From Sanguinoderma infundibulare (taxonomy: Eukaryota; Basidiomycota; Agaricomycetes; Polyporales; Polyporaceae), in contig JAVLRN010000002.1 in the NCBI GenBank assembly GCA_032821775.1, positions 3,596,001 through 3,660,000 of the forward strand: DNA of 64,000 nucleotides, in the 5' to 3' direction. Made by a program: the position numbers and the translations under genes. Shown here in pieces: positions 11,418-24,362 of this stretch (positions within the stretch are counted from its first letter, which is position 1; every line of letters starts with the position of its first letter). The notes beneath the pieces were generated by a model. The model did not search any database. It was not told the origin of the DNA and saw only the letters and a list, made by a program, of their open reading frames with translations.

Positions 11418-14400
11418 ATGGGTATTTCCGGACTCCTCCCCCTTCTCAAAGACATCCAAAACACCAAACATCTCTCCGAATTCCGCGGCCAGACCCTCGC
11501 CGTCGACGGCTACGTCTGGCTACATAGAGGCACATACGGGTGTGCAGCCGAGGTAGCAACCGGGAAAAAGACTCACAAGTGAGTTCTCCATATCTTCATT
11601 CTCCGTTCTCTGCACTTCGGTACAACTTGGTGCGCTCGTTTCCCCCCTTGGCGTATCCTCCACCACCTTCCGTCTCCGCACCATTTCTACCCGTATCTAT
11701 CTTGCGTGGACCTCTTGGCTTGCTTCAAAAGCATTTGTGCTGAGACTGGCGTACCATCGGAGTAGCCGTGATGTCAAGGGACCTTGTCGCATGCTCTCGA
11801 TCCGTTAATCCCGAAGGCCCCTGCGTCATGTCCACTCCGATTTGCGCTCCAGTCACGATCCACATCCCTCGCTTCGCGTTCTTGCTCGTGTGCTCCCAGT
11901 TCTGCGACTCTTTTGATTCCCTCCGAGTCCTTTCGGCTACCTACCAATGCACGAGCTTGTTCCCCTTGTATGCGACTCGTGTGACGTCACGAAATGCACC
12001 CATACCTTTTTATACGACGTAACCACACCGAGGTCATCACGGCCGTAGCTGGGAAATTGAATGGGCCATCTATTGGCCAATGCTTCCGCCGCTCTCCAAT
12101 ATTTCGGGGTGTGCCATCCTTGAAATTGTTCTTACAAGCCATCCGTGCACGTTTTATTGCAGAATAATTTTGCTAGTGTTTGTGTGGTCATACGGGCCTC
12201 CTTCTCCGAACAGATGCTTAGCACGCATGTTTCTTGAATGGAGCTGTGGCGTACTGTGGTGTGAAACACGACTGCTGCGACCATATCTGCCCCACCCGGA
12301 TTTGCTCTATGGGGTTCTGTCTTCACAGTCATTTCGGCCACTTTAAACAGCTCGCGTCATCTGCCACAACGCACTTACGTCTGTTTGCATTCCATATTCG
12401 AATCGAGGGTCCAGTGAAGGCATGTTGGCCTCGATGTAGTGGTTCTCGAGCTAGAGTCCAAACTTTCGAGACTGCTATCAACACAGCTCTGACTCATAAT
12501 GGACCAACGAATGCGTTTATTCCCCCAGAAAACGTCATTCTTGTGACTTCGGTCAACGAGGCCCGAGGATCTCCAGTTTTGGGTGTGCGTAGGCCATGTA
12601 CATTCGCAGACAGCATTCAAACAAATTGACGTTCCCCTATTCCTGCTTCGTTTTCTGTGGCGTACACCGATGTTTCCATCTTCCAATGGCCGGCATCCGG
12701 GCCGGACGTGTTCTGCTATGGTCACGGTCCCGGATGTCCGTACGCATTTGCTGGAGTGCGTACGGACCTGGATTCGGCCCGACTGTACGAGTTCAACAGA
12801 CTACGCTCTTCGTGAAAAATTTTCAGTTGGCTCTATATCTTTTGCTCTCGAACTGTCCAGGTCGCGCGACCGTCCCAATACTGCTCGCGAATTTCTAGAC
12901 GTCGGCATCCGCATTGAGGATGGCGGGAAACCTTGTCAGCGGCACTTTCGTTCTGCCACTGACGTTATCCCAAGCCACGCATATCCACGCTGTTGTCCCT
13001 GACGCACTCGGCAGCTGTACCTTCTTGACTTTTGTGGCAGTCGCAGTTGGCATCGTAGAAGCTTGTGGGTACGCTCGATTGACGTGTCATCCTCTCCTCA
13101 GTAATACGTAAAGACGCTCGCGCCCTCTTTTCCACCCCACACACCTGAGCCAGATCTAACGGGCGCAGTTCGGCGTAGACGTAATGTCTCTTGATTGTTT
13201 CCACTGTCGAGGGCGCACATTAACGTTCATGCGGCTTAACCGCGGAGAAACCTGTGTCCAACGAGTCTCTCTCCACTCCAATCCTCCTCTTGTTTGCAGC
13301 CGTTTGTGGACCGAGAAGCGTCGCTGACCCAGCCACGCCTTGCTCCTTCCAGATACGTCGAATACGCAATGCACAGGGTGCGGCTCCTCCGCCACCACGG
13401 CATCCTGCCGTACCTCGTCTTCGACGGCGGCCCGCTCCCGGCGAAGCAGGGCACCGAGTCCGAGCGCAAGCAGCGGCGCGAGGAGAACCTCGCGCGCGCA
13501 AACGCGCTCGCGGCCCAAGGCAAACACACCCAGGCCCGCGAGCACTACGTCAAGTGCGTGGATGTGACGCCGCAAATGGCATATCAGCTCATCAAGGTGA
13601 GAGAAAACGCACGCGCGCTGCAGACCTATCTCCATCTCCCGGAAGACTCGCTAACCCGTTATATTTTTCAACCCGGTTTCACTCTGCGCGTTCTGGCTAA
13701 TGTGCTCTATGATTTCGTGTGTGTGACGATGGCGATTACGATGGCGCACAATGGCATCGGCGCAGGCTCTGCGCGCAGAGGGCGTGCCGTACGTAGTGGC
13801 GCCGTACGAAGCCGACGCGCAACTGGCGTACCTCGAGCGGATCGGCCTCGTGGACGGGATCGTCACCGAGGACTCGGACCTGCTCGTCTTTGGCTGCAGG
13901 AGCGTCCTCTTCAAGCTCGACACCGCCGCGGCGACCGTCACGCACATCTCCCGCGCCGACTTTGCCGCCGTCACGTCCGCGTCCGGCAGCGGCGCAGGCC
14001 TGTCGCTCCTCGGCTGGACCGACGCGCAGTTCCGGACGATGGCGATCCTGAGCGGGTGTGACTACCTCCCGAGCATCCCCGGCATCGGCCTGAAGACGGC
14101 GTGGGCGTTGCTCCGGAAGCACAGGACGGTGGAGAGCATGCTCGGCGCGCTGCGGCTCGAGGGCAAGAAGAAGATCCCGCGAGGGTACCTGGACGCGTTC
14201 AGGCTCGCGGAGAAGGTGTTCCTGCACCAGCGCGTGTACGACCCCACGCAGGCGCGCCTCGTCCACCTCACGCCGCTTCCCGAGGACGAGGCGCAGAGCT
14301 GGGATGCGGAGAAGGAGGCGTACGTCGGAGGGTGAGTGTCGTGCGTGTTGTGCGCGTGTTTTCCATCTTGTTTTGTTTCCTTTTTGCCTCTTTTCTCCCC

Positions 14401-17024
14401 TTTCGTCTTGTCTCCTGGGCCCGAGCCGTATCGTATCGCGAACACCAGAAGCTGACTGTTTGTCTTACTGCTCTCTTCTCCCGCTCCGCACTTGGCACGC
14501 AAACACGCACCACGCACCTCGACGGTGACCCGTGGACTCGATGGCGACGATGATGCGCGGCGCGCGTTGGGGGGTTGAAAATATTTGCGATGGTCGATTG
14601 GTCGATGTTCGATGGCGCCGCGTTCGCCCGGATAGGAATATCGAGCCATCGCTCGCAAAGCGCGTCGCCGAGGGCGACGCGTGCCCAATCAGCCTCCTCC
14701 CGATGCAAGACATCAATCCAGGCTACGTACCCCGCGCGCTCAACCCGATTCCAATGACCCGACGTGCCCCAGGCGCAAGTGCGAGCGCGTCGACGTCTGT
14801 GGTAGTCGCCCGGCCGGATAAGGGCAAAGGCAGGGCTAAGGATGTTCCCGTCGTCTCGGGAAAACCCACGAGCACGGCCGGCCTGCTCAAGTTCTTCGGT
14901 AAGTCCGCACTCCCGTCACGGGCCCTCCCATTCAGATTGCGGGATGCTGATTGGGAGTCTTACTTTCCATGCTTGTGTGCGCTGTTCCTTTCTCCCTGTT
15001 GCTTCACCCCTCCTGGGTGTCTTGCGGCCTCGCGCCTTCTTGTGGTACATTACGTGTTCGGATACTGCCACCGTAGCCCCGCAGGTGCGAGAAGAAGCCC
15101 CTTCGGGGAGAGATGGGGGTTCCGGGGCAGCATTACGTCCAGGACCGCAATCAGGATCCCCGGGCTCGGCCCCCGCGCGGGCCGTGGATGGAGTTGCGGG
15201 TGCGGCTCCCGCGATGGTGGTCGGGAACAGGAGCGGGAAACGTACGCTCGCTGGGGTTATGGACGACGAGATCGCTGTCAAGCGGAGGAAACAGGACGCA
15301 GCGGAGGCGGCCGAGCTCGCCGCTTCCACTGGTGGTATTGGTATTGGTATTGGTGCTGGAGGTGGGGCTGCGACGTCCCGCGTGCCGACCACGTCCAAAT
15401 TCTTCCATGCTGCTCAGCGATCGGTTTCAGACCCTCGAGGCGATAGAGGGTGGAGCCGAGCTGTGGCCAGTGGCACCCCAAACCACGCCCATCGTGGCCA
15501 CGGCCACGATCAAGAACACCACAGCCGACAGCCCGTGGCAGGATCGTCAGGACTATCGCAGCGGGAGAAGGAGAAGGAGAACGTACAGCCGGAGGCTGAA
15601 GACGGCGTCTTGGACGCGGATGGGGATGTGGACGTGGACCGAGACGTGGACATGGGAGCAGCAGCGGCGGACGCTATTGCGCAGGAGGACGGGTACGTGT
15701 CCCCCACGGAGTCCATCGGCCAATGGGACTCGCCGGACATTTCCTCGCCCGCGCGCCCTGGGGCGGCGGCCGGCGCGGGAAGGCGGGGCGACTGGGATGA
15801 AGAAGAAGAAGACTACGACGCGGACGTCCTGTCGAGCCCTCCGGTCGCACGGCCGCGCAAACGCTGGTCGCCGTTCGTCGTGGAGCGGCTGGTCACGCGT
15901 GCGCTGCCGCTGAGACCTGTGCTGAATACAAGCTTTAGCCAACGCAAACGCGCACGCGCACGCACCCGCTCGCGTTCGAGAACGCGCCAGCGGAAGGCCC
16001 TCGGCGAGGAGCCTGACGGTTCGCGCGGAGAAGCGGCCGCGGGCCGGGACGGGCCTGATTTGCGGAAGGTGTTCGGCGACTGCGATGAGGGTGATGGTGA
16101 TGATGACGACATCCACGACTGGGACGAGGTTACGAGCGGCGGCGAGGACGGCGAAGAGGAGTTGGACGGGGGCACGCACGGGTTTGTCGAGGAGGACGTA
16201 ATGTTCTCGACTGCTTCCTCGACCCCTGGGCCAGTTACGCCAGCCACAGATCGAGACGGTATTGGGTGCGAGGGCGACACGCCTGCGGTCCTGTTGGACG
16301 AGGGTAGTTCGGAGGAACTCGAGGATTACGCCGCCGCACGGAACGCTGTGGTGGCGCACGGCTGGTGGGAGAAGTGGGCGCGGAGCGGGTCCAGTTCCAA
16401 TGGCCACGGTGCGAATACGAATGCTAATGCGAACGCTGCGATGACTGCAGGCAGCGATCAGGTATGTGTTTCATTACCGAACATTCTCCTCCCGCGGTAA
16501 TTGGCTCATTAATGTCCTCCTGCCTCTCTTGGGTCGTCCTGGACGTTGCTCGGCCACCGTAACTGGGTGCACCGACACCCCCTGGCTTGTTCGGTTGCCC
16601 CTTGCAGCAACGCGCTCGCACCCCGGCTTCCTCTGGCTTGCGGCGGCGGGAGACCACGATGACCCCAGATGGACGAGAGCGCCCACCACGAGGATTGGGA
16701 AGCGAGAGGCCGTATTCTGCGCCGCAAGTCTCGAAACGGAAAGGGTTCCAGCAGTTGGAGGATCTGCGGGCGACACGAAGAAGGAGTTTGGTCTTCACCT
16801 CTGCTCAAGACGTCAAGACGACTCCCAAGCCGACTGGCGCCAAGGCACTGGCTCCAGCCCCTCGCGCGCGGGCCGGGGCAGGTGCTGGGAACAGCGACAA
16901 TCCCGGGGCCAGTACGAGTACCGTGACTGGAGGCGGAGGACGGACGGTATCCTCAAGGAACCGGCTGGAACAGTTCAGGTGGGTGCGATCCCAGAGATCT
17001 GTGGTCTTGCGGGATGCGTGGTGA
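11418..17024 (+). CDS. EXO1: Exonuclease 1 (Rad2/XPG-family 5'-3' exonuclease)
   Basis: Exons 11418-11578, 13353-13596, 13766-14331, 14636-14898, 15077-16461 and 16608-17024 join in phase to 1011 aa. EXO1 resects DNA in mismatch repair and double-strand-break processing. The N domain starts MGISGLLPLL; metal-binding acids fall at D30 (TLAVDGYVWLHRG), D78 (VFDGGPLPAK), E150/D152 (YEADAQLAYL), D171/D173 (TEDSDLLVFGC) and D234 (LSGCDYLPSIPGIG, the helix-two-turn-helix). The first four match the human numbering. The C-terminal half is long, acidic and low-complexity with several basic clusters that may be nuclear signals, and ends near RNRLEQFRW, which could be a PCNA- or partner-binding motif. 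Introns 1 and 3 (1774 and 304 nt) are unusually long for this genome. The last intron boundaries and the stop are the least certain parts. Confidence 0.9.
11579..13352 (+). other. Oversized intron 1 of EXO1
   Basis: Donor GTGAGT directly follows the GKKTHK codons, and acceptor CCTTCCAG directly precedes the YVEYAMHRVR codons. These segments are adjacent in EXO1 proteins, so no exon is missing. The intron is about 25-30 times longer than its neighbours in this window. It contains scattered coding-like islands, such as one at about 12640-12815 with GHGPGCPYAFAGVRTDL, but no intact gene or element ends could be identified. Confidence 0.7.
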
Positions 17025-18580
17025 CCTCATTCTGGACGGACAGGTGGACGCCTGCATGCCGATGACGATCTGTTGGCTTGATTGAAGAAGGTGCAGATGA
17101 TGGCGGTGATGCGTTGCAGGGACGCGGACACGCAGACGTGAGCCTAATGGTCGGACAGGCCTAAGGGACACACGGATACAAGGACATATCGTTGTTGTCG
17201 CCAAGCGTGCCCGTATTGGAGGGGGCTAGACGGGCGTGGGGACGGAGAATGGGCGAGTCGAGGTTTGACGCAGCGTGCGATCGCGCCGTGCTTTCGTTGT
17301 TTATGGCTCTCTTGCATATCGATATTGCATCTTCTGATCGAGTTTTCGCTTTCCGCAAACGCCTGCGCGCGGCCGCTGGGTTCAGGCGTGACCTGGAAAG
17401 TCTCCAGACGGGTGGGCCGCCCCGCGACGGGCTCACCCGCAGGCAAGATTGGCGGTGATCAGCGCCGCGTTGTGGGGCGAGAGAGCCTTGATCTGTGGCT
17501 GGGACTCAGACTCTGGGAGCGGGAACGCGATTCCGAGCGTGGCGGACGGGACAGAAGGTTAAGGCTACTGCTGGAGCCGGGTTTGGCGCTGACCGTGTTG
17601 TGTTTACGACAGATTAATGCGAGCAAACTGCCAAGGTGAAGGGGGCCGGACAAGATTCGGGCCCTGGGCCATGTCGAAGGAAGCAATACATGAAGTTTGG
17701 CCGAGCGATCTGGCCCGGAGGGGAGATGGCAACATATCAATGTAGCTTCTCTCGGGAAAACAAACGCGCACAAACTCTGGGATTGGCAGGCGTGGCGGAC
17801 GTCGGGAGCGATGATACGTCAGTCCGGTACGCGCCACGCCGCCACCCTGTCGGCGGAGCGGATTGCTGACGGCTGTGATGACCCTGCTGTTTTGCATAGG
17901 AAGCTATGCCGGCACGGGTCATGGATACGCGAGAGGAGGCCTCTGGCGGGAGCGCCGGCAGCGAACATGGGCAGGCTGGCAGGAGAGCGGTGTAAGCGCC
18001 TCGTGTCGGGGAAGCAGAGAAGTCGATGCTCACGTTTGGGCTCGCAAGAGCGCCCGGGGCGAGCGGATCTGGGGAGAGCGAGAAGAGGATTCTGGAGCAG
18101 AATCGCACCTTGTCAGCTGTTGATTTGGGCCGATGGACGGGTAAGGCAATTGGGTGGCCAGGGGATGGGTGGGAGCCTTGCTGGATCTGGGACTGGAGGT
18201 AATTTGTGCGCTCGCTCGCAGTTTGAGAATCTCACGGGCGAGTATCCATGATTTTTGGCCGGGCGCACCCGGCTCTGGGCGGTTGGGCGTACAGGCACGG
18301 ACGGCTGGCTCGTGTCTCTATCGCCCAATGCGATTTCCTATGACTTGCGCGTTTGCAGGCCATGTCCACTTGTCGGTCTCCCCAGAGATGTCACTTCTCC
18401 GTTTCAGAGTCTAACCCCTTCTCCCATATAACATCCTCCTCCCCCGCAACACCACCACCCACTCCCCCAGCCACAGGTGCGTTCCGACCTCGACTCGCTC
18501 TCCCCTCTCCCCGCACGGCTCTAGTCTCCGTGCACACCCCGCATCACCAGCTCTAGCTCTCTCTGCCCCCGCGACATTCA
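17025..18580. other. Intergenic between EXO1 and zinc-finger gene
   Basis: No convincing gene. Pyrimidine-rich sequence from about 18400 to 18580 precedes the ATG of the zinc-finger gene and is probably its promoter and 5' leader; the large spacing fits a regulatory gene. Confidence 0.4.
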
Positions 18581-20528
18581 ATGCCCAGCGCTTGGTCCGC
18601 CGATACCCTCTTCCGATCGTCCTCTCCAATGTCGGCCACACACTCGCACCTCGATAACCATCACGACCCAAATACCCTCCATAGATTCCACCAGCATTCC
18701 TCCGCCCCGTACTATCTCTCGCATCCCCAGCCCGGCCTGGAGCCTCTCTCCACCGCCATCCCGCACCCGCCCTTCCCGTCCCGGCAGCAGCCGTGGATGC
18801 TCAGCGTCCAAACCAACTACAACTCCCACCAGCACCACCAGAACCCCGCCGGCGGGCTCAGCCCCGAGCGCACCCAGGCGGCGGCGCACCCCAACTTCTA
18901 CTCGGGCGCGGGCCCCGAGTCCCAGCTGGTAGGTTACCCCGAGTCCTCCCAGCGCACCGCTCTCCTCCAAAACGCGACCTACGCCAACCTCTACAACGTC
19001 TCCTTCCCCAGCCCCGTCGCGTACTCTACACATGCCCCCGCCACGTACCCGCCTCCGGCCGCGACGCCAGCCGAGGACCTCCAGAGCGCGCTTGATTCTC
19101 ACACCCTCGCGCGCGGCAGCGCCGGCAGTTACCGCGGCGTCCCGCCCATGCCCCCCACGGAGCGGCGGGCCAGCTACGGGCTCGCGAGTGCCGGCCAGTT
19201 CCTCGAAGGCGCGCGCGCAGACATGTACAGTCCTGGCACACCCACCCGGTACGTCAGCGCTTCTGCGGCCTCGTACCCGCCGTCGTTCGCGGGCCTCGCA
19301 TCCCCGACGTCGCCTTACGCGCACCACACTCACTCGCACTCGCACTCACATTCGCACTCGCACGGGCATATCAGCAGTGACCCAAGCGCGCTCGTCGACG
19401 TCCACTCGCCCCGATCCGCGCCATACCCCATCCCCATGCGGCGGGACTCGATAGACTCCGTCTCCGTGCCAGACCCGATAAGCCCGTCGTCCGTGCCCGG
19501 GCTCGTCTTCGATGGCGACGACTACGACGACGACTCGGAGAGCAGCAGCCTGCCCAGCGCCGCGTCCGAGGTGCACCGGCTCCCGTGCCGTACACAGTCG
19601 AACGAAGAGCGAGAGTTCGAGCTCGCGAGCAGGGAGTGGTCGCGTTCGGCCGACAGCAGCTCTTCGGCCTTGTCGTCGGTCGGCCTCGACGACCTCGCGG
19701 GGTCGGGGCGCACGCAGGGGCGGAGTCCTGAGCCCGTGGGCGTAGACGGGGAGCACCTGGGATCGGCGGCGATGGCGCCATCCGAGGGCGCGCAGCACGA
19801 GCGGACGCGGCCGCCGCAGAAGAAGTCGAAAATGCACCAGTGTACAGTATGCTTCAAGTTATTCCCTAGACCTAGCGGCCTGGCGACGCACATGAACTCG
19901 CATTCCGGAGCGAAACGTACGTCGCTTGCCACGCTCTGCACTCTTGCTGGACATGTCGCTCAATATTCTCGGAAATTTTTTTCTAGCCTTCAAATGCCCG
20001 ATACCAACCTGCACGAAGTCCTTCGCCGTTCGCTCGAATGCGAAGCGGCACTTACGCACTCACGGGATCTTCCCTACCTCCGACCATACCAACACATCTC
20101 CCTCACAGTTCACGGTCGGGTTCGACACGCCGCTCGTCTCCGAGGTGCACGAGGCCGGCAAGCTGCCCTCGAAACTCCGCTGGGTGCCGCCTTCGCTCTC
20201 GACGCGTAGCAACGTCGACTTCCTGCGGAGTCCCGGCGCGGGCGATCCAACGTCAGACTCCGAGGACGAGTTCTTCCAGCCGTCGTGCCCGCTGCTCCCG
20301 TTGCCGCTCCCGCCGGTGACGCCCTCGAGCCCGACGTGGAACCCGGAAGACCAGTACGAAGAACGGAATTCATACGAGCAGGCGGAGAGCGCGCCGTACA
20401 TCTCCAATCAGGTACGCCGCTTCCCTTGTTGTCGTGCCATGCCGTAAAGGTTCCATGACTGACGATGGCGCGATCTGCAGTGGCGCTCACTACCCGGGCC
20501 CGCCATCGCGTCTCCGACGAGTTTCTGA
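18581..20528 (+). CDS. C2H2 zinc-finger transcription factor (two fingers)
   Basis: Exons 18581-19916, 19987-20411 and 20481-20528 give about 602 aa. A long low-complexity N-terminal region rich in Pro, Ser, His and Tyr includes a His-Ser repeat (HTHSHSHSHSHSHGH) and an acidic patch near GDDYDDDSESS. Finger 1 starts QCTVCFKLFPRPSGLATH at about residues 420-442. Finger 2 starts KCPIPTCTKSFAVRSNAKRH at about 448-471 and is split from the first by a 70-nt intron. The pair resembles fungal developmental or stress regulators with C-terminal tandem fingers. The last exon is short; if the second intron is retained, the protein ends at 20447 instead. It is nuclear by inference; its targets are unknown. 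Confidence 0.8.
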
Positions 20529-22682
20529 GCGCCGTCACTCCCGGCGGCCTGTCGACGTCGACGCTCGCGACTTCCATTTCTGGCCGCAGGGGGCGTTCGT
20601 TGTGGCGACCCGCGTCGACTGGCTGCCATTGGAGTGCTCAGGCCCCGCGCACGGCCTGCTTCTCGCTTCGATCCCTGCCACGCTCCCGTCCGTCCATCTG
20701 TCCTGTCCGCACATCTGCTGCTCATCTACCCATTTCCGCTCGTCATGCTGCCCCGTATTGCTCTCCGCCAGCGCCATCTGTCTCCTGCTCCTCAATCTCT
20801 TCGCCTCTCTCTTGCTTATTCCGGTGCACCGCACGCCGCACGCCACACGTTTCGAGATACCTGGTCCCTGTCCCCCTCCCTGATACGGCGGCCGCACCGT
20901 CCACATCGATCGCTGGGCCGGGGATAGACTTGCCCTGCGCTGCATTCATTCATATTCCGTCCTGGGATCCGGGTGCCAGGCGGCCACTCGCTCGGTGCGT
21001 GCGTCGAGCCAGACAGAGCCACCGAGCCTCCCACCTGCCAGGCGTGCATGACAGGGCATGAGCTTGCGTCGCAGCGAAGAAGCCTGGAGCCCCGTCCATG
21101 TGTTTCTCCGCACCCTCCCTGGCAGCCGGCCCCATCGATACAGCCCGCGTACGCCTCGCCTGGTGCTCGTTGCCGTTCGTCCCTCCGTCCGTCTGTGCTC
21201 CATGCGAGAGAGTCCGTGGTCGCGCGTAGTAGTCGCCTGCCCCCTCTGTAGCTTGAATATACAACACCACCGCTGTACCAATAGTCACATCATTCGCCCG
21301 CGGCCGAGACGTAGCACATCTTACCGTATCGTATCCGTATCTCTAGAGAAACCTTAATCACAACATTGTTTCAATAGCCTCCATCCACCCATCTCGTCCG
21401 ACGGCCGCCCCTCTCACCAGTCACCAGCCACTAGTCACTAGCGGCAGCCTAGGCCGCCTCCAGCCGCACCGATCCTTCTGTCTTCCGAGCCCCTCTGTGA
21501 GTCTTCTCGCTCGCTCTCTCTCTCGCTCTCGCCAGCTCTCCCTACCCGTGCGCCGGAGCGTCCGACCGTCCGGCCACCCGCTTTCCTCCGAACACAGTAC
21601 GAGGGTGGTGCCCACATCCCTCCCGTGCTTCCGTGCCTCTTGCCTTCTGCCTTCTGCCTTGCGCATCCGAGCCCCCGGGTCGACGTTGCGATCACCGTCG
21701 GCTCGCGTTCGTGCAGACCGGCCTGGGTAAATCGAATACGTACCGATAATCATCTGCGTCCGAATGACGCGTACATACTCATTACGCGAACCGGCTCCGC
21801 GGCACGACACGCCCAGCATCGGATATTGACTAGCACCACTCCATCTATAGTACATCATCGTGCTGTGCGAGTGTGGGGAAGGGGTGCCCAGCACACTTTC
21901 ACTTATTCACCACTCGACTGTGTGCGTACTCACGCGCCCCGCCTCGTGAAAAAAAATATGATTTCTGGGCACCTGCGCGAACAAGGCTGGGCGTGCACAC
22001 TTCCCACCGCGGTTCCCAGCACAGTGGGGCAGCAGCTGTTCTTCTCCCACGGGTCCAGATTAGCCTACACAACTCTTGCGGGAACCCAGAATGCGACGAG
22101 AACCCAGGACCGTCTGCCGCGGCACGCTGCCGTACGTGCCCCACGGGCCGTCGACGTCCGAATCCGTATATCCGGCGGTCGGGAGTGAGAGAGAACGTCG
22201 AGAGAGCAGGGCAGACGAACAGGCGGGTGGAGGGAGCAGGTACAGAGCAGAGGCGAGCAGCGAATGGGGAGAGCCTCATGGGCACGTCATACCCATCTAC
22301 CCAATATCAAACCCTATCGTACAGAAGCCAGCCACGACCCGCATCCCCCAGGCCTCAGCTGCAGCGAGCCGCTCGTTATCGCCCTCTGCGATCTCGCTGT
22401 CCTGTCTGCGGCTCGAGCTCGCTCGCTAAGCGTATCCCTATTCCTGTCCGTCCGCTGCTGTCCAACATCCTTTCCGTCCCATCCCATCCCATCCCATCCC
22501 ATCCGCGGCCGCTATCTATCGAACCATCCCTTGCCTGGGCTGGGGGCTTTTGGCGGAGACTCGGAGAACCCACGGGTCCCGTGTCGTCAGCCTGTGCTGC
22601 AGGGTCCGGCCACGGCTGCGTGAGCGCGAGCGGGGTGCGACTGCGTGCCAGGGAAGACCTCAAGAGGTGAACCAGCCCCGGA
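20529..22682. other. Long gene-poor stretch, low-complexity
   Basis: No gene could be supported in about 2.1 kb. The sequence is pyrimidine-rich with simple runs: CT-rich at 21500-21530, three ccttctg units near 21640 and a run of ATCCC units at about 22480-22500. Hydrophobic plus-strand ORFs around 20740-20850 come from this composition. It separates the zinc-finger gene from the convergent PIG-P gene. Confidence 0.45.
22480..22504 (+). repeat. ATCCC microsatellite
   Basis: About five tandem ATCCC units (tcccatcccatcccatccc and continuing) lie in the gene-free stretch; likely slippage-prone and length-variable. Confidence 0.8.
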
Positions 22683-24281
22683 CTAGGGTGGGGTGCGAGC
22701 CGTCGCTGGACGGCTCGGGCGGGCTCCGTACACGACGCGGTTCACCATCCCGAGCGGGATGTCGTATAGCTCCGGGATCGCATCCGGCCGGGCGTGCGCG
22801 ACGTACGGGCTCCGCGTCGGCTTCGGGTTTGGATTCGGCTGCGGCCTCGCGCGCCCGCGTTTAGGGTTTTGTGGCGGGCTCGGATTGAATAGAGATTGGG
22901 TGCGAGCGTCGTCGGAACTGGAACTGGAACTGGGGCCGGAGGAAGGATCGGAGGCGGAAGCGGAAGCGGCGGCGAGGGAAGGAGGAGGGAGAGGAGGGTT
23001 CAGGCCGCCTGCGGGGTTCTGGTCCACGTCATCGTGACCACCATCCACATCAGCATCGGTATCGACATCGGCATCGACATCATCGGCATCGGCGTGGCTG
23101 GGACTTGCGGGAAGGTGCACCTTGGAATCTGCAGGGGTTGCGCGTGTGAGCTGTGGTGTGTGGTGGCGCGGAGGCAAAAGGTGCGAGGTTTCATCGGATC
23201 GAAAGAAGGGGTTGGGGGGATTGGGGGAGCCAAGACGAAGATATGTCAGTGTTGCGCGCACGCGCACGCTTGGTTTTCTGACATTGCACGTCCTCCGACC
23301 GTTCGGAAATTCTCATCCGCACGCGCACGTAGACGAGGGGCCTGGGCTCGGCTCCCGCGGCGCAGAGGTAAGCAATAGCAACAGGTCCGAACTGAAATCG
23401 GCAGAGGGAGGAGGCAAAAGGAAAAGAGAGACAGAGATGGTGGCTCACCCGTTATCGTTCGCATATCGGCGAAGGAGGGCGTGCCGGCAAGTGCCAGGGC
23501 GAAGTAGGTGAAGTAGGTCAGGAGCACGAGCACCATCCCGTAGGCCGGGATCAGTAGTGACCATTCCCTGAATTTGTAATGTCATTTTTTGCGTTGTGCA
23601 TGTCGGAGCATCCCAACGTTGGATGTTGGTGTTCAGAGGTCGAAGATGAGGTTATTGTAATGCAATCAACCCCAAAGAAGCAAGCCGAAGAGGATGAGCA
23701 GACAGATATGCATAAAGGTGCACGCAAACGCGCAGATGGGTGATGGCGCGCGTCCGAGTGACGTCCCGAGACGGAGATTAACGGCCATGCGTGAGCGTGG
23801 GCGTGAGCACGGGGTGAGTATGCGTGCGCTTCGAACGGAAGTGGATGCTCACGCACCGGTTCGGGTACCAGGTCACGCCCAGTGCGAGGATCGCGTCGTC
23901 TGGGAGGAAGGCCCAGAGGAGGTACAGAATGAAGAGGAGGTAGGTCGACGTCCAAGCGACGAAGCCGTAGAACTCGGGCGCGCGGCTGCGAGATTCCGTC
24001 GGCGGTAGAGGAGGGTAGGGCGCGAGTGGAGAGGTGGGCGACGTGGGTCCGTCCTCCCGCGTTTGTAGACCGTAGAGTACGTCCGAGCCGGAGTCAGAGT
24101 CTGAGGCTGTCTCGTCCAAATTGAAGTTTGAATGTATCTGTCGTGGCCATTGCGGATTCCGATTGGGATTCCAATCATAGCCGGAAGACGAAGGTGAGTC
24201 CGGAGGCCCACCAGGAGCCGCTTCGGACACGGTGACGGAATGCGCAGCGGGTCTGTCAGGCTGCTCGGAAGACGAATGCAT
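22683..24281 (-). CDS. GPI19: PIG-P, GPI-GlcNAc transferase subunit P
   Basis: Minus-strand exons 24281-23857, 23567-23449 and 23128-22683 give 329 aa. PIG-P is a small ER-membrane subunit of the enzyme that transfers GlcNAc to phosphatidylinositol, the first step of GPI-anchor synthesis. After a Ser/Pro-rich cytosolic lead come EFYGFVAWTSTYLLFILY (TM1, about 103-125), a LPDD loop and TWYPNREWSLLIPAYGM, then TM2 (about 146-168) ending ALALAGTPSFADM. The conserved C-terminal IPELYDIPLGMVNRVVYG box follows. Between TM2 and that box is a long insertion with an Asp-rich repeat (HADADDVDADVDTDADVD) and Ser/Pro-rich sequence, making the protein longer than typical family members. Splice phases agree. 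The ATG at 24281 is chosen because the frame upstream has only a TTG. Confidence 0.85.
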
Positions 24282-24362
24282 CGAGCGGAGTCCGGAGCGT
24301 GAGGTCAGGCTAAGAGGAGGTGCAGGCAAGCTAGAGATAGCAAAAACGGGCGCGATCAGTCA

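Noticed and set aside
12234..13002. ORFs inside EXO1 intron 1 as an independent nested gene
   Set aside because: Several short frames each hold fragments, none has a start, domain and end together; reported only as coding-like islands in the intron.
20434..20883. Plus-strand ORF with hydrophobic Leu/Ser-rich stretch that looks like a TM helix
   Set aside because: It lies in CT-rich sequence downstream of the zinc-finger gene; hydrophobicity follows from pyrimidine-rich codons, and a better splice ends the zinc-finger gene at 20528.
21500..21530. Possible transposon end or origin in the CT-rich stretch
   Set aside because: Simple pyrimidine repeat without terminal repeats or duplicated target site.
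23700..24008. Plus-strand ORF opposite PIG-P exon 1
   Set aside because: It is the shadow of the PIG-P coding strand; the minus strand carries the conserved TM1 sequence.
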